From Frankiaceae bacterium (GTDB lineage Bacteria; Actinomycetota; Actinomycetes; Mycobacteriales; SCTD01): a DNA stretch of 64,000 bases. Shown here in pieces: positions 35,232-44,079 of this stretch. Numbering within the stretch: the first letter of the stretch is position 1; each line of letters starts with the position of its first letter. Under the pieces are notes generated by a model. That model saw nothing but the letters and a program-made list of their open reading frames with translations, ran no database searches and had not been told where the DNA came from. A program made the position numbers and the translations under genes. Location: NCBI GenBank assembly GCA_016650445.1, contig JAENVS010000001.1:1-64000 (forward strand), given 5' to 3'.

Positions 35232-36665
35232 TCAGTCGGTGAAGGTCAGGCGCATGCGGAACGCGCCGTCCTCGTTGCTGGCCGTCATCCCGAACGCCTC
35301 GAGCTTGTCCAGGCCGTCGGGTGCCTCATCGGTGAGGCCGGCCGCGCGTCCGATGCTCACGTAGACCGCGAAGCTCGCCCGGTCGGCGTCGGGGAGCGCG
35401 CGCTTGAACGGTGCGCTCTCGCCGAGGGTGCCGTTGGTCGCCAGGGCGATCGCACCGCTGTCGGTGCCGACGAAGTAGCCACCGTCGTTGTCCTTCTCGA
35501 CGGCAAAGGGCGGGGTGTCCTCGGACGACGGGACGCCCTTGAGGATCGACACGGCCTTGTCGGGGTCGTCGGTCTTGATGTGCGCGACGACGCGAGGGTT
35601 CTGCCGGAGGTCGCCGAAGACACCGACGGCCAGGTCGTTGCCGAAGACCGTCGTGAGGTCCTGCGGCAACGTCAGCCCGAACTGTGCGGCACCTTCGTTC
35701 ACCTGCCCGAACCACTCCTGGTCGGCGAACGTGTCGTAGGCCTCGGTCAGCGCCGCGCCGACACCGGTCACCTCCATCACGGCGGTGGCCTGGATCGGGA
35801 ACGTCGCGATCAGGTTGTTGCCTGGCTGGGCGCCGAACGACGTGCTGCCGTACTGCTTCAGGCTGTCGCCGACATCGACGGCCTTGCCCTGCACCTCGAG
35901 GTAGTCGCTGTCGGCGTGCAGGCCGACGACGAACGAGCCGGATGAGTCCTGGTCGAGCTTGGCGTTCTTGCGCTGCTCCTCGGGGAGCGCGTCGTACACG
36001 CCCTTGATGTCGCCCCAGCCGAGGACGAGCTGGTCGCCGTCGAGGGCGTCGATGGCGTCGTTGAACGCGCCGCGGTCGGACAGGTGCTCGTCGGCCTTCG
36101 CGTAGTCGTCGGCTTCCTTCTGGGTGGTCGCGACGATGACGTAGTCACCGGAGAAGGCGAACGCGAACGGGTCGTCAGCCGACTCCTTCTGCGCCTCGGC
36201 GAGCGCCTTGCGGGCCTTCTCCTTGTCGGTGTACTGGATGGCGGCGACCGGGTCGGCGCTGCCCTTGCCGTTGGGTACGGCGGCGATGCCGACGCGGTCG
36301 CCGAGCCACGGCTTGACGTCGGTGTCGTAGTCGAGCAGGTCGCCGGACTGGTCGAAGAGCGCCTCGAGCAGGTCGTCCTTGATGGACTCCGGGCTGTGGG
36401 CGTCGATCGTCGGGAACTTCTTGCTGATGTCGTAGACCGCCTTGCGCTGACCGAGCGACGGCGCGAGATCGACCTTCGCGAGGGCGATCGACGAGGCAGG
36501 CAGGACGTCCTCGGGCTGCTGACCGCCGCCGATGGCGGAGCCGACGGCGACGGCCGTGCCGACGCCGGCGACGAGCACGGCGGACATGCCGATGGCGATT
36601 GCGGCCATGGTCGGGACCGGGCCTCGCTTAGCCGCTGTCGTCGTACTCGACAGGAGGTCGGTCAT
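35232..36665 (-). CDS. DUF3352 domain membrane-anchored protein
   Basis: The protein has 477 residues. One membrane helix is near residues 20-45 (AIAIGMSAVLVAGVGTAVAV). The DUF3352 domain follows: EDVLPASSIALAKVDLAPSL, a long charged region, then FGMTASNEDGAFRMRLTFTD at the very end. The bulk lies outside the membrane. Function is unknown. It is followed in the opposite direction by the DUF3048 pair; no operon link to the genes on its right is certain, though the small 36688-36885 gene lies 22 nt upstream on the same strand. Confidence 0.9.
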   Translation of the reverse strand: MTDLLSSTTTAAKRGPVPTMAAIAIGMSAVLVAGVGTAVAVGSAIGGGQQPEDVLPASSIALAKVDLAPSLGQRKAVYDISKKFPTIDAHSPESIKDDLLEALFDQSGDLLDYDTDVKPWLGDRVGIAAVPNGKGSADPVAAIQYTDKEKARKALAEAQKESADDPFAFAFSGDYVIVATTQKEADDYAKADEHLSDRGAFNDAIDALDGDQLVLGWGDIKGVYDALPEEQRKNAKLDQDSSGSFVVGLHADSDYLEVQGKAVDVGDSLKQYGSTSFGAQPGNNLIATFPIQATAVMEVTGVGAALTEAYDTFADQEWFGQVNEGAAQFGLTLPQDLTTVFGNDLAVGVFGDLRQNPRVVAHIKTDDPDKAVSILKGVPSSEDTPPFAVEKDNDGGYFVGTDSGAIALATNGTLGESAPFKRALPDADRASFAVYVSIGRAAGLTDEAPDGLDKLEAFGMTASNEDGAFRMRLTFTD

Positions 36666-36687
36666 GGTGCTCCCTGCTCTCGGCCGG

Positions 36688-36885
36688 TCAGGTGCTGGGC
36701 TTGGGCAGCTTGCACTTCACCTTGGGGTTGACGCCAAGGTAGTTGAGCGGGCCGGCCACGATGGTGGCGGCGATCGTGCCGACCTTCGCGCAGTTGGCCG
36801 CGTCGCCGCTGAAGTAGTCGCGCTGACCGGCGGCGAGCACGCCGATCAGGAGCCACACCAGCACCAGTGCAGAGCCGAGCTTCAT
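36688..36885 (-). CDS. Small secreted or membrane protein
   Basis: The protein has 65 residues from ATG 36885, with GGAGG 7 nt upstream. KLGSALVLVWLLIGVLAAGQ is a membrane helix or signal, followed by RDYFSGDAANCAKVGTIAAT and a second hydrophobic stretch (IAATIVAGPLNYLGV). Two Cys residues may pair outside the cell. Small proteins of this kind occur widely in actinobacteria next to DUF3352 genes; function unknown. Confidence 0.65.
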   Translation of the reverse strand: MKLGSALVLVWLLIGVLAAGQRDYFSGDAANCAKVGTIAATIVAGPLNYLGVNPKVKCKLPKPST

Positions 36886-36936
36886 CCGGGCCTCCTCGTC
36901 ACAGGAAGGTATCTCCCGGCCGGGCCGGGTCGAACC

Positions 36937-37839
36937 TCAGCGACTGACCAGCTGCGCGCGCGCCTCGCGGACATCGACCGTGATGCTGTCGCCCACCACG
37001 AGCGCCGTACCGACGATCGGGTACGCCGTCGGGTCCCCGACCGCCGAGAACGTGCCGCCCCACTCGACGTCGACGTGGACCGCGCTGAGGAGCGCGGCGC
37101 GGGTGTAGACGTGAGCGACGTCGGGGACCGTCGTCGTCAGCGGTGGGGTGCCGTCGCCGAAGTACCAGCGGTAGCGCAGCGGCGTGGCGTGGATGACGAC
37201 CTGTGCCCAGGGGGTGGCCGCCGGGATGTCGACGACGGCGCCGCTGCCGGCGGACAGCTTGGTCTCGATGTTGACGAGGGTCCGCGGGGCCGGCGCGGCC
37301 TTGACCGCCGCGGGGGCGATGCCGATGGTGCTGAAGTTGTCCTGCACCCAGCTGACGACCTTGCCGATGGTCGGTACGCCGGGATCGTCGGCGCCGAGGC
37401 AGTAGGCGCCGCCCTCCTGGATCCAGGTGCCGACGTCCTTGGTGATGACGCCGTCGGTGTCCTTGGTGAACGTCGTGACCTGGTGCCAGATCCAGAACCC
37501 GACCCGGCCGTCCGCGCAGTAGGTGGCGGCCTGCATGCACATCACATCCGCGCCGTGCAGGTCGTTCCCGGAGCACATCGAAGTGATGTACTCCTCGGTC
37601 TTCGTCCACGTGATCTTGCCCGGCGCTTCCCCGTCGTTGGCCGTGCCACGCCCCGGCACCCGATCACTCGGCTTCCGCTGTTGCTTCACCCCAAAGTGAT
37701 CGTCGACAGCGTCGACGGTGGTGCTGTCCTCGTCGCACGTGATGCACGCACTTGTTTGCGGTGACGGCGGGACCGACTCGGCGTACGAAATCGCCGGTGC
37801 ACTGAGCACCAAGCACAGGGCTGCCAGGCCGACCTTCAC
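36937..37839 (-). CDS. Secreted protein with PKD-like C-terminal domain
   Basis: The protein has 300 residues from GTG 37839, which overlaps the upstream lipoprotein stop by 4 nt. VKVGLAALCLVLSAPAISYA is a signal peptide. Residues 20-120 contain several Cys residues (SACITCDED, then ITSMCSGNDLHGADVMCMQA). The C-terminal part has LRYRWYFGDGTPPLTTTVPD and HVYTRAALLSAVHVDVEW, a PKD-like Ig fold. Such proteins are common surface proteins of actinobacteria; role unknown. It probably acts with the lipoprotein encoded just before it. Confidence 0.7.
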   Translation of the reverse strand: MKVGLAALCLVLSAPAISYAESVPPSPQTSACITCDEDSTTVDAVDDHFGVKQQRKPSDRVPGRGTANDGEAPGKITWTKTEEYITSMCSGNDLHGADVMCMQAATYCADGRVGFWIWHQVTTFTKDTDGVITKDVGTWIQEGGAYCLGADDPGVPTIGKVVSWVQDNFSTIGIAPAAVKAAPAPRTLVNIETKLSAGSGAVVDIPAATPWAQVVIHATPLRYRWYFGDGTPPLTTTVPDVAHVYTRAALLSAVHVDVEWGGTFSAVGDPTAYPIVGTALVVGDSITVDVREARAQLVSR

Positions 37840-38393
37840 TTCAGTCTCCGCAGCGCCTTGGCTTGCTCGACCAGCCATGTATCGCCGCTCCGTACGAGGT
37901 TCATCTGGACATCGACTCGCTTGAACGGTCCCTCGCGCGCTAGCACCTTCCCGCTCGCGTCATAGCGAACTGCCTCCGGTAACGAATACGTCAGGTCCAC
38001 CCGAACGGCTTCACCAGTTACGGCCGGAGCGACGGCGAGAGTCACAGTGACGACGTAGTTCTCGATCCGCTCGTTGTTGTCCCGCAACTGCGCGACGGAC
38101 TGGACGTAGCGCTCGCAGCTTTCGCATCCCGGCGCGCTTATGTCTTTGATCAAGTCCGGGTTCTTCGTCTCGAAGGCGCGCACCGTCTGCGCGTAGAAGA
38201 AGCGGGCGAAGGCTTCGGCGCCGGCGGAGGTGGCGGCCTTCGCCTCGGCGGGGACGTCGTCTGCCGCGGGGGTCGGGGAGGCGGCGGAGACGGGGGACGA
38301 GGACACCGGCGGGGCGGTTTGGGGCTCGCCGTCGGATCCGCCGCACGCTGACAGCGCCGCAACTGCGGCCAGAGTCAGGGCGAGCGCGCGCAT
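37836..38393 (-). CDS. DUF6318-like lipoprotein
   Basis: The protein has 185 residues from ATG 38393. MRALALTLAAVAALSACGGS is a lipoprotein signal. After a Ser/Pro/Ala linker comes AEAFARFFYAQTVRAFETKN, then SAPGCESCERYVQSVAQLRD and DVQMNLVRSGDTWLVEQAKA. The CxxC pair and the layout fit DUF6318, which resembles an NTF2-like fold. It overlaps the secreted PKD-like gene by 4 nt, so the two probably work together at the cell surface. Confidence 0.75.
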   Translation of the reverse strand: MRALALTLAAVAALSACGGSDGEPQTAPPVSSSPVSAASPTPAADDVPAEAKAATSAGAEAFARFFYAQTVRAFETKNPDLIKDISAPGCESCERYVQSVAQLRDNNERIENYVVTVTLAVAPAVTGEAVRVDLTYSLPEAVRYDASGKVLAREGPFKRVDVQMNLVRSGDTWLVEQAKALRRLK

Positions 38394-38548
38394 GGTGAGG
38401 AGCGTATTCGGCAGGATCTGTCCCGGTTCCTGCCCGCCCACAGGGTGACGCGATCACCTGATCTCGGAGCAACCGGGCCGACCCGCCGGCGTGTTGACCC
38501 GGCGGCCCCGAGATCGGCCGATCACCTGCGGGCCGCGGGGCGGGCCGC

Positions 38549-38583
38549 GGGCCTGATCCGGCCCCACGGGCCTGATCCGGCCC
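38549..38583. repeat. Doubled REP-like element GGGCCTGATCCGGCCC, copy 2
   Basis: Units at 38549-38564 and 38568-38583 are separated by CAC. They are the exact reverse complement of the units at 10145-10179. The element lies in the 287-nt divergent space between the DUF6318 gene and the MFS gene. Nearby 38460-38530 holds further GATC-centred inverted repeats (CTGATCTCGG...CCGAGATCGG). Confidence 0.8.
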
Positions 38584-38616
38584 AGGACGGCGGGGGACAG
38601 TGCCCGCCGGCTGCCC

Positions 38617-38674
38617 CGGAACCCGGTTGCCGGCGCCGGGAGCCCCCGAACCCGGTTGCTTGCCCTGGGAGCCT
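38617..38674. repeat. Two tandem 29-nt imperfect repeats upstream of the MFS gene
   Basis: GAACCCGGTTGC occurs at 38619 and again at 38648, and GGGAGCC at 38638 and 38667, a constant 29-nt offset. The repeats lie just before the GTG start of the MFS gene and supply its GGGAG ribosome binding site. Duplication of a leader segment is the likely origin. Confidence 0.6.
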
Positions 38675-38680
38675 CCCGAG

Positions 38681-39931
38681 GTGACCGCGACCCAGCCGGA
38701 GCTCGACCCGCAGCCGATCCGCGGCGCGAAGCGGCCGTTCCCGCGCGGCCGGGAGTTCCGGCTGCTGTTCGCCGGCCAGAGCGTCTCGTCGATCGGCGAC
38801 CGGCTGGTCATGGTCGCGATGCCGTTCGCCGTACTGACCATCCCCGGCGCCGGCCTCAGCGACGTCGGGCTGGTGCTCGGCTCGTCGGCCCTGACGCTCG
38901 CGCTGTTCGTCCTCATCGGCGGCGTCTGGGCCGACCGGCTCCCCCGACAGCTCACGATGCTCGCGAGCGACATCGTCCGCGCCATCGCGCAAGCCGGCAC
39001 GGCGACCCTGCTCATCACCGACCACGCGCACGTCTGGCACCTGATCGTGCTGCAGATGCTCTACGGCGCCGCCGAGGCCTTCTTCCGCCCGGCCGCGCTC
39101 GGGCTGGTGCCGCAGGTCGTCGAGCGAGAGGAGATCCAGTCGGCCAACGCGCTGATGGGCCTGAGCATGAACGTCGGCATGGTCGCCGGACCGGCCGCCG
39201 CCGGCATCCTCGTGGCGTGGGCCGGCGCCGGCGTCGCACTCGCCGTCGACGCCGGGAGCTTCGTCGTCAGCGCCGCGGCACTCGCCCTGCTGAAGCCACG
39301 CCCCGTCGTACGGACCGAAGATCGAACGTCCTTCCTGTCCGAGCTCGCCGGCGGCTGGCGCGAGGTCACCTCGCGCACGTGGGTGTGGTCGCTGATCCTG
39401 AGCTTCACGGCGTACCACTTCTTGGTGTTGCCAAGCCTGTTCGTGCTCGGCCCAGCGGTGGCCGAGAGCGACCGAGGCGGCGCCGCGGCGTGGGGGATCA
39501 TCAGCACCGGGTTCGGCATCGGTGCGGTCCTCGGCAGCCTGCTCGCGCTGCGCTGGCGACCGTCGCGGCCGGGCCTCGTCGTGGCCGGCGCGCTGTGCAT
39601 CGGCGCGACCCAGTGCACGATCGTCGTCAGCCCGCTGTCGACGATCGTCGTCGCCCTCCTCGAGGCACTCACCGGGGTGGGCGTCGCCATCTGCTTCACG
39701 ATCTGGGAGACGGCGCTGCAGGAGCGCATCCCGGAGGCCGCGCAGTCGCGGGTCAGCTCGTTCGACTACCTCGGCTCGCTCACGCTGATGCCGCTCGGTT
39801 ACCTCGTCGTCGGGCCCGCGGCGCACCTGCTCGGCACAAAGGGGGCGGCCCTCGCGGCCACCGTGATCACGCTCGCCGTGGCGCTCGCGGTCGCCCTCGG
39901 GCGTGACGTACGACGCCTGAGCCGGCAGTGA
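38681..39931 (+). CDS. MFS transporter (MFS_3/EntS-like exporter)
   Basis: The protein has 416 residues from GTG 38681. REFRLLFAGQSVSSIGDRLV opens the first membrane helix, and 11-12 hydrophobic segments follow. The loop LIGGVWADRLPRQLTMLASD is the MFS motif A (G-x-x-x-D-R). The sequence NALMGLSMNVGMVAGPAAAG is typical of the MFS_3 group. It would export a small compound by proton antiport; the substrate is unknown. GTG 38681 was preferred over in-frame starts within the upstream 29-nt repeats because the family's first conserved residues follow it. Confidence 0.9.
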   Translation: MTATQPELDPQPIRGAKRPFPRGREFRLLFAGQSVSSIGDRLVMVAMPFAVLTIPGAGLSDVGLVLGSSALTLALFVLIGGVWADRLPRQLTMLASDIVRAIAQAGTATLLITDHAHVWHLIVLQMLYGAAEAFFRPAALGLVPQVVEREEIQSANALMGLSMNVGMVAGPAAAGILVAWAGAGVALAVDAGSFVVSAAALALLKPRPVVRTEDRTSFLSELAGGWREVTSRTWVWSLILSFTAYHFLVLPSLFVLGPAVAESDRGGAAAWGIISTGFGIGAVLGSLLALRWRPSRPGLVVAGALCIGATQCTIVVSPLSTIVVALLEALTGVGVAICFTIWETALQERIPEAAQSRVSSFDYLGSLTLMPLGYLVVGPAAHLLGTKGAALAATVITLAVALAVALGRDVRRLSRQ

Positions 39932-39996
39932 CCTTCGTCTCCCTCTTCGCCCGAAACGGGCCAAAACACCTTGCGGGGGCGTAGGCGGGCGGTTGC

Positions 39997-41271
39997 ATGG
40001 GGAAGGAAGTCATGGTGACTGCACCTCCCGTCCTCGAGACGCCCCTCCTCCCGCGTGCGACCACGCCGCGGGGGCGTACGCGGCGCGGCTTCCTCGGGCA
40101 CTCTCCCGCCCTCGACGGGCTGCGCGGTCTTGCCCTCGTCCTCGTGCTCGTCTACCACTTCACCGGCGTCGCGGGTCCGCTCCCCGGCGGCTGGTCCGGC
40201 GTCGACGTCTTCTTCGTGCTGAGCGGGTTTCTCATCACCGCGCTGATCCTCGACGAGCGCAAGGTGCACGGTCGCGTCTCGATCGGTCGCTTCTACGCGC
40301 GCCGCGCGCTGCGACTGCTGCCCGCGCTGCTCGCGATGCTCGCGGTGTGGTGCCTGCTACTGCTGGTGTTCCACGACCAGCACTGGTTCGGCGCCGTCCC
40401 CAACGGCGACAAGTCCGGCGGCTCGGTCGACGTACTGCCCGCGCTCGGGCACGTCGCGCTCGTCCTGACCTACGGCATCAACTGGGTGCACGCGATCTTC
40501 CAGGGGCACGCACCGCTCGGGCACCTGTGGTCGCTCGCCGTCGAAGAGCAGTTCTACCTCGTGTGGCCCCTCCTCCTGCTCTTCTTCCTGAAGCTGCCGT
40601 CGGCACGGCGCGTATGGCCGGTGCTGGTGTTGGCGATCGCGTCGGCGGCACTCCCGTGGTTCCTGTACGACGGCGGCGCGGGCAAGAACCGCATCTACTT
40701 CGGCACCGACACCCGGGCGGTCGGTCTGCTGCTCGGTGCGGCCGCCGCCCTGATCTGGCACCGGCGCCGGTCGCGCGGTCTCGCCGCCAGGCTCCCCGGC
40801 GTACGCGCCTGGGCGGGTGTGCTCTTCGTCAGCGGTGTTGCCGTCTACCTCGCGAACATGCCGGCGAAGTTCATCGTCGCGCCGACCCTGCTCGGGCTGG
40901 CCGTCGCGCAGATCGTGCCGTACCTCGTCGACCACCCGACCTCGGTCCTTGCGCGGCCGTTGTCGTGGCGGCCGCTGACATGGGTGGGCAAGCGGTCGTA
41001 CGCGCTCTACCTCTGGCACTACCTCTGGGCGACGTGGACGCACCCGCTACCGGTGGCCTACGGCATGCCGATCGGGGTCGCCGGCGCGCTGCTCTGCACG
41101 GTCCTGTCATGGCGTTTCGTCGAAGCACCAGCACTTCGGTACGCCGTCCGCTTCAAGCCGGCACCCGCAGTGCAGCGCGAGCTTCCCGCAACGACGAACG
41201 CCTACCGCTTCAGCCCGGCGAGTGCCGTGGTCGCGGTCGGCGAAACCGGCACGTCGTCCTTGGCCGGGTAG
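39997..41271 (+). CDS. OafA/YrhL-type membrane acyltransferase (acyltransferase 3)
   Basis: The protein has 424 residues from ATG 39997 (ATG 40012 is an alternative). HSPALDGLRGLALVLVLVYH contains the family's catalytic-type His, followed by SGVDVFFVLSGFLITALILD and FYARRALRLLPALLAML. HLWSLAVEEQFYLVWPLLLL is a second hallmark. About ten membrane helices are present and there is no C-terminal SGNH domain. It would add acyl groups to a cell-envelope sugar or lipid. Its 3' end overlaps the convergent hydroxylase gene by 70 nt. Confidence 0.9.
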   Translation: MGKEVMVTAPPVLETPLLPRATTPRGRTRRGFLGHSPALDGLRGLALVLVLVYHFTGVAGPLPGGWSGVDVFFVLSGFLITALILDERKVHGRVSIGRFYARRALRLLPALLAMLAVWCLLLLVFHDQHWFGAVPNGDKSGGSVDVLPALGHVALVLTYGINWVHAIFQGHAPLGHLWSLAVEEQFYLVWPLLLLFFLKLPSARRVWPVLVLAIASAALPWFLYDGGAGKNRIYFGTDTRAVGLLLGAAAALIWHRRRSRGLAARLPGVRAWAGVLFVSGVAVYLANMPAKFIVAPTLLGLAVAQIVPYLVDHPTSVLARPLSWRPLTWVGKRSYALYLWHYLWATWTHPLPVAYGMPIGVAGALLCTVLSWRFVEAPALRYAVRFKPAPAVQRELPATTNAYRFSPASAVVAVGETGTSSLAG

Positions 41272-41903
41272 GTCCGCAGCACCCGGTCACCGAGGTGATT
41301 GGTCACGCCGAGCCAGTAGCCCTCGTTGCGGTAGTGGTGCAGCCGGTGCGCGCGGTGCAGCTGCTTGTACGGCGCATGCTTGGCCGGCACATCGGTGTGG
41401 ATCAGGAAGTGCACCCACTCGTAGAGCGTCGTGAGCACGATGGCGGCGAGAACACCCGTCAGCGCTGCCGGCGTACGGAACACCGCGAGCACGAGGGCGT
41501 CGAAGACGAGCCCGCCGATCGTCACGCGCGGGTGAATGAACTGCCAGCGCAGGTCGTAGGGGTCCTGGTGATGCAACCGGTGGGCGATGCCGGCCGCGCG
41601 GTCGAACGCGTTGTTCAGCCAGTGGCGGCCGGGTTGCACGTGCAGGATGTAGACGTGGATGACCCACTCGGTGAACGGCTGCGCGCCGACGATGACCGCG
41701 GCGACGATCACGTCAGCGAGCGACCACTCGCCGACCGCGACGCGGGCCGCGATGACGACCGCACTGGCGCCGAGCAGGATGCGCGGGCTGGTGTGGCGAG
41801 CGAACAGGCGCGCTGCGTCCTTCAGCGTTTTGACGCGCACGACCTGACGACCGCGTCTGGCCGGCGCTTCGTCCGCTGTCGGTGCCTCGGGTGTCGCCGT
41901 CAT
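41202..41903 (-). CDS. Sterol desaturase/fatty-acid hydroxylase family protein
   Basis: The protein has 233 residues from ATG 41903, with GGGGGCGAG upstream. The diiron His boxes of the family are visible: HVYILH, then HRLHHQDPYD, then HFLIHTDVPAKH and HRAHRLHHYRNEGYW. Three or four membrane helices separate them. It would hydroxylate or desaturate a lipid. Substrate choice cannot be read. The N-terminal 30 residues are charged and cytoplasmic. The 70-nt tail overlap with the acyltransferase is unusual but both frames are well supported. Confidence 0.9.
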   Translation of the reverse strand: MTATPEAPTADEAPARRGRQVVRVKTLKDAARLFARHTSPRILLGASAVVIAARVAVGEWSLADVIVAAVIVGAQPFTEWVIHVYILHVQPGRHWLNNAFDRAAGIAHRLHHQDPYDLRWQFIHPRVTIGGLVFDALVLAVFRTPAALTGVLAAIVLTTLYEWVHFLIHTDVPAKHAPYKQLHRAHRLHHYRNEGYWLGVTNHLGDRVLRTYPAKDDVPVSPTATTALAGLKR

Positions 41904-41971
41904 CTCGCCCCCTTCGACCCTTCGAACGGTACGACACGGCGTCGTCATCTACGTGTGCTCGACTCTCCGGC

Positions 41972-43747
41972 ATGCCGGAGGAGATGACCGCGGAGGACGC
42001 GGTCGCGCTCATCGAGGCCGGTGACCGCGTCTTCGTGGGGTCGGCCTGCGCGGTGCCGCGCACGCTCCTCGCCGCCTTGGAGGCACGCCGGCCGCTCGTT
42101 CCCGGCGTACGGCTCGTGCACTTCCTCGCCGATGGCACCGGGGCGGCGTACCCGCAGGAGGTCTTCTTCGTGGGCAGCGCCCTGCGCGGCAAGGTGTCGG
42201 CGGGGAAGGTCGACTACGTGCCGCTGTCGTCCGCGGATCTGCCCGCGCTGATCGCCGGCGGGCAGCAACGCGTCGACGTCGCGCTGATCCAGGTCGCGCC
42301 GCCGGACGAGAACGGGATGTGTTCGCTTGGCGTCTCCGTCGACGTGACGCTGGCCGCCGCTCTGGCAGCTCGCCTGGTGATCGCCGAGGTCAACCCGGCG
42401 ATGCCGCGGACGGGACCGTCGTCGACGATCCCCGCGGATCGCATCGCGGCGTTCGTGCTCGTGGATGCTCGCGTCACCGAGTACCTGCACGAACCGGTCG
42501 GCGAGGCGGCCGCCGGGATTGCGCCGTACGTCGCTCGGCTCGTACCCGACGGCGCGACGCTGCAGATCGGACTCGGCCGGGTGCCGAACGAGATGCTGCA
42601 GCACCTGCGCGGACGTCGCGACCTGCGGGTGCACTCCGACGTGGTGACGGACGGGCTGGTCGACCTGCTCGAGGCCGGCGTCGTACGTGACTGGCCGGGA
42701 TCGGTGGTGGCGTCCATGGCGGTCGGGACGAAGCGGTTGTTCGACCGGCTGTCGGCTCCCATCGTCGACTTCCGGCCGATCGAGAAGATCTGCGGGCTGC
42801 GCGCGCTCACGTCGGTCGAGCGGATGGTGTCGGTGACACAGGCGTTCGCTGTCGACCTGACCGGGCAGGTGTGCGCGGACACGGACGACGGCGTGCTGTA
42901 CGGCGGGGTTGCGGCGCAGCCGGTGATGCACTACGCGGCGTCGCGTTCGCCCGGCGGGCGCGCGATCGTCTGCCTGTCGACGGAGTTCCCGGACGGGTCA
43001 TCGCGGATCCGCTCGGTGCTCGAACCCGACGAGGCGGTGACGATCCCCCGCGCGGACGTGCACTACGTGACGACGGAGTACGGCACGGCGTACCTGTTCG
43101 GCCGGTCTCTGCGTGACCGAGCTGTTGCCTTGATCGAGGTGGCGCATCCGCGTCATCGGGACTCGCTGCTGGCGGCGGCGGTAGCTCGCGGTTTGGTGCC
43201 GGCCGGGCAGACGCTGCGGTCGCGCGGGCCGTATCCAGGGTCGGAGGAACGGACCGTCGTGCTTCGTGACGGCGCGGTGGTGCTGCTGCGGCCGGCGCGG
43301 ACCGGTGATGCGCTGGCGCTGCAGGACCTCTTCTACCGGATGCCGCCGCACGACGTGTACACGCGGTTCTTCCGGCATCTGACGACGTTGCCGCTGTCGA
43401 CGGCAGAGCACCTGACGAGCGTGTCGTTCGAGGACGAGGTGACGTTCCTCGCGGTCGTCGGTGATTGGGGCAGCGAGCAGATCGTCGGTACGGCGTCGTA
43501 CTTCTTGGATCGGGTGAGCGGTACGGCGGACGTCGCCTACATCGTCGACCCGTCGTACAAGGGGCTGGGGCTTGGTACGGCGCTGCAGGAGCGGCTGGTG
43601 TCATACGCGCGGTCGCAGGGCGTGCGCGCGTTCACGGCCGACGTGCTGCACGAGAACAAGGCGATGTTGCGTCTCTTCGAGTCGAGCGGCCTCGAGCCAC
43701 AGTTCCACACCACCCAAGGCGTCACCGAGGTCATCCTGACCCTCTAG
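41972..43747 (+). CDS. Acetyl-CoA hydrolase/CoA-transferase fused to a GNAT domain
   Basis: The protein has 591 residues from ATG 41972 (ATG 41984 is an alternative). Residues 1-420 are the class I CoA-transferase fold of acetyl-CoA hydrolase/4-hydroxybutyrate CoA-transferase: DVALIQVAPPDENGMCSLGV, then ATLQIGLGRVPNEMLQHL, then VTTEYGTAYLFGRSLRDRAV with the catalytic Glu. Residues 435-591 are a GNAT domain (LLRPARTGDALALQDLFYRM, then VDPSYKGLGLGTALQERLV). The fusion suggests the CoA enzyme is tied to protein acetylation or uses the GNAT domain as a sensor. Confidence 0.9.
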   Translation: MPEEMTAEDAVALIEAGDRVFVGSACAVPRTLLAALEARRPLVPGVRLVHFLADGTGAAYPQEVFFVGSALRGKVSAGKVDYVPLSSADLPALIAGGQQRVDVALIQVAPPDENGMCSLGVSVDVTLAAALAARLVIAEVNPAMPRTGPSSTIPADRIAAFVLVDARVTEYLHEPVGEAAAGIAPYVARLVPDGATLQIGLGRVPNEMLQHLRGRRDLRVHSDVVTDGLVDLLEAGVVRDWPGSVVASMAVGTKRLFDRLSAPIVDFRPIEKICGLRALTSVERMVSVTQAFAVDLTGQVCADTDDGVLYGGVAAQPVMHYAASRSPGGRAIVCLSTEFPDGSSRIRSVLEPDEAVTIPRADVHYVTTEYGTAYLFGRSLRDRAVALIEVAHPRHRDSLLAAAVARGLVPAGQTLRSRGPYPGSEERTVVLRDGAVVLLRPARTGDALALQDLFYRMPPHDVYTRFFRHLTTLPLSTAEHLTSVSFEDEVTFLAVVGDWGSEQIVGTASYFLDRVSGTADVAYIVDPSYKGLGLGTALQERLVSYARSQGVRAFTADVLHENKAMLRLFESSGLEPQFHTTQGVTEVILTL

Positions 43748-44079
43748 CCGGTAGCTGCCCCCGAGGGGGCTGCGCTCAGCTCTGTTTGGATCCAACGCAA
43801 GAAGTCATCCAGCCTGCCGGGTGCCGGCGCGTATCCCCAACCCAGCTCGTCGAGCACGCGGGCGCGAGCCGACTCGTCTGCGCCGGCGTCGAAGAGCCAC
43901 GTGATCGCCTCACTCGCCTGCTGCAACAGCTCTGGGTGATTGCGCTTGAAAGCGAGGACGGCGTCCTCGGGCGTTCCGAATGCTTCCTCCCAGAACAACC
44001 CCACATATCGCGATGACAAGGTCGTCATCGCGGGGAACCGCTGACTCAGCTCAGAGTTCGGGATAGGCCGTGAAGACAA
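43744..44079 (-). CDS. CdiI-like immunity protein
   Basis: The protein has 111 residues from ATG 44079. [20 protein letters not shown], then WEEAFGTPEDAVLAFKRNHP and LDELGWGYAPAPGRLDDFLR, match the small helical CdiI family linked to contact-dependent inhibition toxins (TLFxxYFxxD, EDAVxxF, LGxxYxP). The gene overlaps the toxin gene by 29 nt. It is expected to bind and block the toxin's C-terminal RNase domain in the producer. ATG 44028 would give a shorter form lacking the first conserved residues. Confidence 0.75.
   Translation of the reverse strand: MSSRPIPNSELSQRFPAMTTLSSRYVGLFWEEAFGTPEDAVLAFKRNHPELLQQASEAITWLFDAGADESARARVLDELGWGYAPAPGRLDDFLRWIQTELSAAPSGAATG

Noticed and set aside
38522-39964. 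Minus-strand open frame of 480 codons opposite the MFS gene
   Set aside because: Antisense shadow; the plus-strand frame has clear membrane helices and MFS motifs.
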